NCBI GenBank assembly: GCA_947071955.1
Contig: CAMTGL010000095.1
Location: 1-7,618 of the forward strand
Length of the DNA stretch: 7,618 nucleotides
Origin: an uncultured Plesiomonas sp.
GTDB lineage: Bacteria; Pseudomonadota; Gammaproteobacteria; Enterobacterales; CAMTGL01
Direction: 5' to 3'
The notes below the pieces were generated by a model. That model saw only the letters and a program-made list of their open reading frames with translations, was not told the origin of the DNA and searched no databases. Below are positions 1 through 4,714 of the stretch, piece by piece; the first letter of the stretch is position 1; the number at the start of each line of letters is the position of its first letter. Both the position numbers and the translations under genes were made by a program.

Positions 1-928
1 GCTGATGGCTGATCGGGTTTCATTGGAAAGTGCCCGAGCCTATACCTACCCGCAAACACTGCAACTGTGGGCCGCCAAACCATTGCAGGGCTGGGGATAC
101 GGCAATTTTGAGTCGGCTTATTTGTGGTTCAGTGCTAAAGGTTATGCTACAGGTCAGTTTGACCATGCAGGGCTGGCGGGGCTAGCACATGCCCACAACG
201 AAATCTTACAACTGGGTGCACAAGGCGGGATTATTCCAGTGCTAGGCTTACTGCTGGCTGCACTGGCCGTTTTTCATGCCTGCGTTCAACAAAAATATGC
301 CCCTATGTTTGTAGCACTGTTGATCCCGCTGGCATTACATAGCCAACTTGAATACCCCTTCTACCACTCTGTTCCGCACTGGCTGATGTTTGTTGTATTA
401 ATTGCACTGATTGATAAACCAGCTCAGAACACATTGCCAGTTGCTCGCACCTTTGCGTTACGGCTTTCAGGTTATTTATTGTTTGGATTTACCCTCATTT
501 TTATGCTCACCACCTTGCATACCACCCACAATTTGTATCGGTATGAAGCTCAAGGCCGTAAAGATCTCTCATTAGTCGTCAACAACATCAACCCAATAGC
601 ATGGTATCGGCGGCTCAATTTTTACCTGATTGTGGAAACCATCAATGCCGCCGTAGCAACGGATAACCAACAAGATTTGCAAAAAGTAGAGCAGTGGATT
701 AAAGAGGATATGCGCGCCTACCCACGCACCGAATACTACAATTTTTTGGCGATGGTTTATCACGAACAAGGAAAGACCACACAGCTAGCTGAACTCCAAC
801 GCGAAGCCTATTTTCTGTTTCCTGATGATGCCAGCTTGTTTACTGCTGAGTATTTTCAAAAAAATAAACTGGCAAACCCGAAATACCCGCCCAGCCAAAT
901 AGCGGCTACATCCACTGAAAAACCGTGA
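1..928 (+). CDS. PglL/O-antigen-ligase-like membrane protein, probable pilin O-oligosaccharyltransferase (3' part only)
   Basis: The reading frame is open through the left edge, so the ATG at 5 is probably internal; about 308 codons are visible, against roughly 550-600 in whole PglL-type ligases. A GWGYGNF stretch (nt 92-112) leads to AHAHNEILQ (185-211), which resembles the periplasmic-loop His motif of the Wzy_C/WaaL/PglL superfamily. Hydrophobic segments follow near 230-283, 296-343, 377-415 and 461-517, with LEYPFYHSVPHW (347-382) between two of them; this Glu-Tyr-Pro motif is typical of the PglL C-terminal region. The last 135 or so residues look soluble. Family members move a lipid-linked glycan onto a protein or lipid A in the periplasm. 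The pilD neighbour makes type IV pilin the likeliest acceptor (inference). A WaaL-type O-antigen ligase remains possible, although the C-terminal soluble part argues for the protein-glycosylating branch. Confidence 0.75.
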   Translation, partial: LMADRVSLESARAYTYPQTLQLWAAKPLQGWGYGNFESAYLWFSAKGYATGQFDHAGLAGLAHAHNEILQLGAQGGIIPVLGLLLAALAVFHACVQQKYAPMFVALLIPLALHSQLEYPFYHSVPHWLMFVVLIALIDKPAQNTLPVARTFALRLSGYLLFGFTLIFMLTTLHTTHNLYRYEAQGRKDLSLVVNNINPIAWYRRLNFYLIVETINAAVATDNQQDLQKVEQWIKEDMRAYPRTEYYNFLAMVYHEQGKTTQLAELQREAYFLFPDDASLFTAEYFQKNKLANPKYPPSQIAATSTEKP

Positions 929-1147
929 GTGTATTGAAAGCAAAATATGGGCTTTAAAAAGATAAATACGCAATTTTACGTTTAACGATAAACCACGCAA
1001 CAGCCCAAGACGCCTCTCGTATTTTACGGTAAAATTGTTCGGCATAATGAGGGTTTCACTCAGTAAACAAATAGATATAAGCACTCTACATTGTGCTTAT
1101 ATCTTCCTCTTTCCCGCGCCTTGCGCACTATCATAATAAGGTTTCCA
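929..1147. other. Structured, AT-rich spacer between the ligase gene and pilD
   Basis: I see no coding signal on either strand. The spacer contains several inverted repeats: 971-979 pairs with 1029-1037 (9 bp), 1021-1035 is a 7+1+7 palindrome (ATTTTAC/GTAAAAT), and 1073-1104 is a perfect 12-bp hairpin. The first two share the same right-hand bases and so exclude each other. I found no convincing promoter. Confidence 0.6.
1073..1104 (+). terminator. Perfect 12-bp hairpin upstream of pilD (possible weak terminator or leader element)
   Basis: AGATATAAGCAC (1073-1084) and its exact reverse complement (1093-1104) flank an 8-nt loop. The + strand tail is TTCCTCTTTCCC, pyrimidine-rich but not a U-run, so it would be a poor intrinsic terminator. 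Read on the - strand the tail is T-richer (ATTTGTTT), but no - strand gene ends here. The hairpin could attenuate read-through from the ligase gene into pilD or stabilise an mRNA end. The TTG at 1091 lies in its loop and right arm, which argues against that codon as a start. Confidence 0.5.
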
Positions 1148-1150
1148 GTG
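1137..1150 (+). promoter_or_regulatory. Ribosome binding site that fixes the pilD start at GTG 1148
   Basis: TAAGG (1137-1141) sits 6 nt before GTG at 1148, a good Shine-Dalgarno arrangement. The in-frame alternatives, TTG at 1091 and TTG at 1121, have no comparable purine-rich element at the right distance; the first sits in a strong hairpin. Confidence 0.7.
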
Positions 1151-1978
1151 GACGGAATAACTCTGTTAGCGGCGCTGTTCGGTTTGGTTATTGGCAGTTT
1201 TCTGAATGTGGTGATCTACCGCTACCCGATCATGCTTGAACGCCGCTGGCGGGCCGAGTGCAGTGAACACTTTAGCGATATTCCGGCGACACAAGAGACT
1301 CCTCGTTTTGATCTGTTGCTGCCAGCCTCACATTGCCCACAGTGTAAAGCGCCGGTTCGCTGGTTTGATAACCTACCGCTGGCTTCATGGTTGCTACTAC
1401 GTGGAAAGTGCCGGCACTGCCAAGCACCCATTAGTGCCCGCTATCCGGCAATTGAGTTGCTTACCGCCATTGCCTTTGCATTGCCGGTGCTGCTGTGGGG
1501 GCTAACACCGTGGAGTTTGGCGGTGATGCTGCTTGCGGCTCTGCTGCTGGTCGCCAGTATGATCGATCTCGATACCCTCTGGCTGCCCGACAGCCTGACA
1601 CAGCCAATGCTCTGGGGCGGCTTACTGCTCGCATGGCTGGGCGAAAGCCAGATTGATTTGCACAGTGCTCTTGCCGGAGCAATGGCCGGTTATCTTTCGC
1701 TCTGGAGTCTGTTCTGGGTATTTAAACTGCTGACCGGTAAAGAGGGAATGGGCAGCGGTGATTTTGTACTGCTGGCCGCACTGGGTGCATGGGTTGGTGC
1801 TGAAAAGCTATTACTGGTTGCTATGCTGGCCTCATTCAGTGGGCTTATCTATGCGGTTATCGCACGCCGTACCCAGCAGGCGATCCCTTTTGGCCCGTGG
1901 CTGGCACTCGGTGGCTGGATTACCCTGCTGTGGGGCGATAATATTGTGCATACTTATTTTACGCTGATGGGCATCTAG
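1148..1978 (+). CDS. pilD: Type IV prepilin leader peptidase / N-methyltransferase
   Basis: This polytopic inner-membrane aspartic protease cuts the type III leader of prepilins (and often type II secretion pseudopilins) and N-methylates the new N-terminus. From the GTG at 1148 it is 276 residues. The N-terminal segment has the family motif GSFLNVVIYRYP. A cytoplasmic zinc-type domain shows two CxxC pairs (Cys63/66 and Cys88/91). The catalytic aspartates are Asp140, in IDLDTLWLPD, and Asp205, in GMGSGD; their 65-residue spacing equals that reported for V. cholerae VcpD. About seven hydrophobic segments follow the cysteine domain. With this start the N-terminus is about ten residues shorter than Pseudomonas PilD. 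The gene ends in FTLMGI-stop, and this end is duplicated just downstream. It occupies the place of guaC in E. coli, between the pilus genes and coaE. Confidence 0.93.
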   Translation: MDGITLLAALFGLVIGSFLNVVIYRYPIMLERRWRAECSEHFSDIPATQETPRFDLLLPASHCPQCKAPVRWFDNLPLASWLLLRGKCRHCQAPISARYPAIELLTAIAFALPVLLWGLTPWSLAVMLLAALLLVASMIDLDTLWLPDSLTQPMLWGGLLLAWLGESQIDLHSALAGAMAGYLSLWSLFWVFKLLTGKEGMGSGDFVLLAALGAWVGAEKLLLVAMLASFSGLIYAVIARRTQQAIPFGPWLALGGWITLLWGDNIVHTYFTLMGI

Positions 1979-1999
1979 TTTACGCTGATAGACATCTAG
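1958..1999 (+). repeat. 21-bp tandem duplication across the pilD stop codon
   Basis: Copy 1 (1958-1978) encodes FTLMGI plus the stop codon; copy 2 (1979-1999) would read FTLIDI plus a stop in the same frame. The copies differ at two positions only, GATGGGCAT in the first against GATAGACAT in the second. The second copy is untranslated if termination at 1978 is efficient. Its changed bases fall in a candidate -35 box. Confidence 0.95.
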
Positions 2000-2017
2000 C
2001 ACACTCAAATCGATAAT
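1989..2017 (+). promoter_or_regulatory. Candidate sigma-70 promoter for coaE
   Basis: TAGACA (1989-1994, 5 of 6 to the consensus TTGACA) and GATAAT (2012-2017, 5 of 6 to TATAAT) are separated by exactly 17 bp. Transcription would begin near 2024, giving a leader of about 40 nt before the coaE start at 2064. The -35 box lies inside the second copy of the 21-bp duplication; copy 1 reads TGGGCA there. This is a consensus match by eye, not a measured promoter. Confidence 0.6.
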
Positions 2018-2063
2018 ATACTGCCAGCCTAATCATCCCTATAACCTATTTACGGAGCAACCT

Positions 2064-2807
2064 GTGACCTACACAGTCGCCATTACCGGAGGCATCGGCA
2101 GTGGCAAAACGACCGTTGCTAACCTGTTTGCACAGCAAGGCATCACCTTGGTAGATGCCGATATCGTGGCCCGTGAAGTCGTGGAAGTCGGCTCTCCGGC
2201 ACTGGGTAGCATCATTGCTCATTTTGGCACACAGGTGCAATTACCCGATGGTAGCTTAAACCGTGCAGTGCTGCGCGAGATAGTCTTTGCCGAACCACAA
2301 CAACAAGCGTGGTTGAATCAGTTGTTGCACCCACTGATCAGTCAAACAATGCAACATCAGTTAGCAGCAGTAACCTCACCCTACGCACTGTGGGTTGTTC
2401 CACTGCTGGTTGAAAACAATCTCTGTGGCTTGGCTAATCGCGTCTTAGTGGTCGATGTTAGCCCTGAAACTCAGATCAAACGTACCCTGCTGCGCGATCA
2501 AGTCTCTGAGCAACAAATCCGACAAATTCTGCGGGCACAAGCCTCACGCAGTGCACGCTTGGCAGTGGCTGATGATATTATTGATAATGACGGTGATAAC
2601 CATGACGACAGTTATCACAATGATAAGCATGAGCAACATGCTGATAGCCAAAAAGAGCGCAATCAAGACCACCACCGCAATAACACTCCTAAGAGCCGCA
2701 ACGCCAAATCAGATCTGCTTTCCCTACAAACACCAAGCCGGAGCTCATTGTCTGCTCAGGTTGCCCTATTGCACCAAAAGTATCTGGAATTGGCAGCTCA
2801 ACACTGA
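2064..2807 (+). CDS. coaE: Dephospho-CoA kinase with a low-complexity C-terminal insert
   Basis: CoaE phosphorylates the 3'-OH of the dephospho-CoA ribose with ATP, the last step of coenzyme A synthesis, in the cytoplasm. The start is GTG 2064 with GGAG at 2054-2057, 6 nt upstream. The P-loop GGIGSGKT is at residues 9-16, and DADIVAR (31-37) and VVPLLVENNL (111-120) are family motifs. The region ending ARLAVADDIIDNDG (to residue 177) aligns closely with E. coli CoaE, and so does the terminal helix QVALLHQKYLELAAQ (232-246). Between them lies a hydrophilic stretch rich in Asp, His, Asn, Lys and Gln that E. coli lacks. It accounts for the length of 247 residues, against about 200 for the matching part of E. 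coli CoaE. The catalytic core is intact, so the enzyme is probably active. Its own promoter probably lies in the preceding spacer. Confidence 0.95.
   Translation: MTYTVAITGGIGSGKTTVANLFAQQGITLVDADIVAREVVEVGSPALGSIIAHFGTQVQLPDGSLNRAVLREIVFAEPQQQAWLNQLLHPLISQTMQHQLAAVTSPYALWVVPLLVENNLCGLANRVLVVDVSPETQIKRTLLRDQVSEQQIRQILRAQASRSARLAVADDIIDNDGDNHDDSYHNDKHEQHADSQKERNQDHHRNNTPKSRNAKSDLLSLQTPSRSSLSAQVALLHQKYLELAAQH
2595..2735 (+). other. In-frame 47-codon low-complexity insertion within coaE
   Basis: Approximate residues 178-224 have no counterpart in E. coli CoaE. The first half is dominated by Asp, Asn and His, with seven His; the second half by Lys, Arg, Ser, Thr and Pro. There is almost no hydrophobic content apart from a Leu-Leu-Ser-Leu patch near 218-221, so it is probably disordered. 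The DNA has short GATAA-type repeats (2583, 2595 and 2622, the last two 27 bp apart) and an 8-bp inverted repeat (GTGATAAC 2593-2600, GTTATCAC 2611-2618). The exact borders depend on the alignment. Confidence 0.8.
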
Positions 2808-3070
2808 ACGGTTCAGCAACAAGCTCTCAAATAATAACCCCGTAAACAGCCGATTTTAAACTGCATACCACAGATACAGGTTCAACTATTGAATCATCTT
2901 TCCGGTGTGCGCTTACGCCAAACAGCAGAAATAGCCGCCATGCGCCTCTCAGTAGAAGACTCCGGTTATAACGGATATGTGCGAATCAATAGGTTGCCGA
3001 TATAGACGCTGCTGAGATTATTACTTAGTATTCAGCGTAACGACTCTCTAACTCTCAATGAATCAGACCC
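2808..3070 (+). other. Spacer between coaE and zapD with a weak candidate promoter
   Basis: No convincing gene is visible. A weak sigma-70-like pair is TAGACG (3003-3008) and TAGTAT (3026-3031) with a 17-bp gap, 8 of 12 consensus matches, about 40 nt before zapD. A 38-codon frame from TTG 2889 to the stop at 3003-3005 has an AGG 8 nt upstream but no recognisable similarity. Confidence 0.35.
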
Positions 3071-3826
3071 ATGACAAATGACTCAACCCGTTCAGTGATT
3101 TTTGAACAACCCCTGAATGAGAAGATGCGAGCTTGGTTACGCATAGAATATTTGCTGCAACAACTCGATGATAATCAGCATTTAGCCGATACCGCACAAT
3201 CTATGGTCTTTTTCCGCACTATTGCCGATCTGCTAGATGTACTTGATCGTGGTGAGGTGAGAACGGATCTGCTCAAAGATCTCGAACGCCAACAACAAAA
3301 ACTAGGGCAATTCCTTGATACACCAGGGGTTGACCTCAGCCTGTTGCAAGGTCTACGTACCCAGTTAAAACAGCATTATACTGATTTACTCAATGCCCCG
3401 CGTTTAGGGCAGGCTCTGCGTGATGATCGCTTTATTAATCCGATTCGTCAGCGTTTAAGCATTCCGGGCGGCAGTTGTAGCTTTGATTTACCCACACTGC
3501 ATCTGTGGTTACACCTGCCACATCCACAAAAAGAGCAGCAAGCTATTCACTGGATGTCGACCCTTGATACACTGCGTAACCCACTGCGTCTGATATTAAA
3601 CTTGATCCGCCAGACCGCAATGTTTAACCCGTGCAGTGCCAATGCCGGTTTTTATCAGGATAATGGCGGTGATGCTGAAATGCTGCGTCTTCGTCTGCAA
3701 CTTGATTTTATGGTCTACCCGCAAGTTTCGGGGCACAAAAGCCGCTACGCGATTCGCTTTTTACCGCTCGACAGTGAGCACGGTGAAGTGCCACAGCACC
3801 TGCCGTTTGAACTGGCCTGCTGCTAA
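3071..3826 (+). CDS. zapD: Cell division protein ZapD (FtsZ-bundling factor)
   Basis: ZapD (formerly YacF) is a cytoplasmic protein that binds the FtsZ C-terminal tail and crosslinks protofilaments into Z-ring bundles. The 251-residue product matches E. coli ZapD (247 residues) from end to end: FEQPLNEKMRAWLRIEYLLQ near the start, then LLDVLDRGEVRTDLLKDLER, RQRLSIPGG with SFDLPTLHLWLHLP, GFYQDNGGDAE, SGHKSRYAIRFLPLD, and the terminal FELACC. ATG 3071 gives four residues more than E. coli. No strong Shine-Dalgarno precedes it, but the only later option, GTG 3095, has none either. yacG follows after 67 nt and is probably cotranscribed. Confidence 0.96.
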   Translation: MTNDSTRSVIFEQPLNEKMRAWLRIEYLLQQLDDNQHLADTAQSMVFFRTIADLLDVLDRGEVRTDLLKDLERQQQKLGQFLDTPGVDLSLLQGLRTQLKQHYTDLLNAPRLGQALRDDRFINPIRQRLSIPGGSCSFDLPTLHLWLHLPHPQKEQQAIHWMSTLDTLRNPLRLILNLIRQTAMFNPCSANAGFYQDNGGDAEMLRLRLQLDFMVYPQVSGHKSRYAIRFLPLDSEHGEVPQHLPFELACC

Positions 3827-3893
3827 ATTTTTACTGTATTGAATATCGGATATCCGCTATGGCGTATCCATGTAACCGAAAAGAGAAAAACCG

Positions 3894-4085
3894 ATGACTC
3901 AGCCACTCTATGTTCCCTGCCCAACCTGCCAAACCGCTGTTGAGTGGAGTGAAAACAGCCCCTACCGCCCATTTTGCTGTAAACGCTGTCAATTAATTGA
4001 TCTGGGTGAATGGGCGGAAGAGGAAAAACGTATTCCGGGGCCAGAAGATCACTCCAACGCTGAAGATTGGAGCGAAAACGACTAA
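3894..4085 (+). CDS. yacG: Zinc-binding DNA gyrase inhibitor YacG
   Basis: This 63-residue protein matches E. coli YacG (65 residues), a small zinc protein that binds GyrB and inhibits gyrase. The four zinc ligands are Cys9, Cys12, Cys28 and Cys32; Cys29 is an additional neighbouring cysteine. The core SPYRPFCCKRCQLIDLGEWA and the following EEEKRIPG are highly conserved, and the tail is acidic and probably flexible, ending in DWSEND. The start is ATG 3894 with a purine-rich AAGAG 8 nt upstream. It is the last gene of the + strand run and faces mutT, with only 31 bp between the two stop codons. Confidence 0.95.
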   Translation: MTQPLYVPCPTCQTAVEWSENSPYRPFCCKRCQLIDLGEWAEEEKRIPGPEDHSNAEDWSEND

Positions 4086-4116
4086 TCTTGCGGCTATATC
4101 TCGATATAATCTTGCG

Positions 4117-4521
4117 TTAACCTGCGGCAACTTCAGCCAGCAATGTCTGAACTATTGCCGCATTCGCCTCAGGAAAACGTTCGGCAATCAGATCTTGCTG
4201 AGCAACCCACGCCGAACGCTGCCCCTCACGTCCGAACGGTTCTCCTTGATAATCTTCGACCAAAAAGAAGTGTAAATGCACCACGCGGTCATCAAACTCA
4301 ACACTGACATTATCAAACGGCACTGATTGTATAACCTCAATCCCCACCTCTTCGTGCAGCTCACGGGCTAACGCCTCTTGTGCCGACTCGCCGGCCTCAA
4401 ACTTCCCACCAGGAAATTCCCAGTAACCGGCCAAAAAAGTATCGGGCTTACGTTTGGTCAGAAAAATTTCACGTTCGGTATTGCGGATAATTCCCACCGC
4501 AACATGCATCTGTTTTTTCAC
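4117..4521 (-). CDS. mutT: 8-oxo-dGTP diphosphatase MutT
   Basis: MutT hydrolyses 8-oxo-dGTP to the monophosphate, which keeps oxidised guanine out of DNA and prevents A:T to C:G transversions. The 134-residue protein matches E. coli MutT (129 residues), including the N-terminal VAVGIIRN and the EFPGGK leading into the Nudix box. The full Nudix signature (G x5 E x7 R E U x E E x G U) spans residues 39-61, with Gly39, Glu45, Arg53, Glu54, Glu57, Glu58 and Gly60 in place. The start is GTG 4521, set by a strong Shine-Dalgarno, and agrees with the E. coli N-terminus MKK. It lies downstream of secA in the same direction, as in E. coli, but a strong terminator separates them, so it needs read-through or its own promoter. 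Confidence 0.95.
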   Translation of the reverse strand: MKKQMHVAVGIIRNTEREIFLTKRKPDTFLAGYWEFPGGKFEAGESAQEALARELHEEVGIEVIQSVPFDNVSVEFDDRVVHLHFFLVEDYQGEPFGREGQRSAWVAQQDLIAERFPEANAAIVQTLLAEVAAG

Positions 4522-4533
4522 GCTGACTTCCTC
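4519..4533 (-). promoter_or_regulatory. Ribosome binding site and GTG start of mutT
   Basis: On the - strand GAGGAAG (4533-4527) precedes GTG (4521-4519) by 5 nt. An in-frame ATG four codons later (4509) has no such element, so GTG is the better start. Confidence 0.8.
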
Positions 4534-4610
4534 AAAAAGCTACTTATTAGCACGCACTGCTCAACCTACCTGTAAGCAAACTGCACTGCAACCTGACTTA
4601 TTATTGGGAT

Positions 4611-4647
4611 AAAAAAAAGGGGCATTACTCACGTAATCACCCCTTTT
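4611..4647 (-). terminator. Rho-independent terminator after secA (possibly bidirectional)
   Basis: The arms AAAAGGGG (4615-4622) and CCCCTTTT (4640-4647) enclose a second helix, ATTAC (4624-4628) with GTAAT (4633-4637), and a 4-nt loop, with a 1x2 internal loop between the helices. On the - strand the stem is followed by an unbroken run of Ts (4618 down to 4611), the classic signal for ending secA transcription before mutT. On the + strand the tail is TTTTCTCTCTC, so it may also stop transcripts coming from yacG. Confidence 0.9.
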
Positions 4648-4661
4648 CTCTCTCAAATTAA

Positions 4662-4705
4662 ATACCCGCGTTATGCCACCGCACGGGTATCTCGTTCACT
4701 GAGAT
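4662..4705 (-). other. Two extra hairpins between the secA stop and its terminator
   Basis: ATACCCG (4662-4668) pairs with CGGGTAT (4684-4690) across a 15-nt loop, and ATCTC (4689-4693) pairs with GAGAT (4701-4705) across 7 nt. They share two bases at 4689-4690. They may protect the secA mRNA 3' end. The first has a weak T-rich tail on the - strand but is much poorer than the next terminator. Confidence 0.45.
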
Positions 4706-4714
4706 TTAACTCAT

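Noticed and set aside
785..1084. 99-codon - strand frame overlapping the end of the ligase gene and the spacer
   Set aside because: It is mostly antisense to a well-supported coding region, and its start lies in the arm of the 12-bp hairpin. No family features.
1091..1147. 19-codon N-terminal extension of PilD from TTG 1091
   Set aside because: The TTG is within a strong hairpin, and GTG 1148 has a much better ribosome binding site.
2455..2859. Alternative + frame across the coaE insert, considered as evidence of a double frameshift
   Set aside because: The other frame encodes nothing resembling CoaE, and the coaE frame aligns with E. coli on both sides of the insert without a shift.
2889..3005. 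38-codon frame between coaE and zapD starting at TTG, with AGG 8 nt upstream
   Set aside because: It is short, has a rare start codon and no recognisable motif; conservation would be needed to support it.
4083..4116. 10-bp direct repeat TAATCTTGCG (4083-4092 and 4107-4116) with a small TATAT/ATATA stem between the convergent yacG and mutT stops
   Set aside because: It is too short and AT-rich to call a terminator or mobile-element footprint.
4534..4610. Possible mutT promoter on the - strand (extended -10-like TGCTAATAA)
   Set aside because: Only 3 of 6 -10 bases match and there is no -35 at the right distance.
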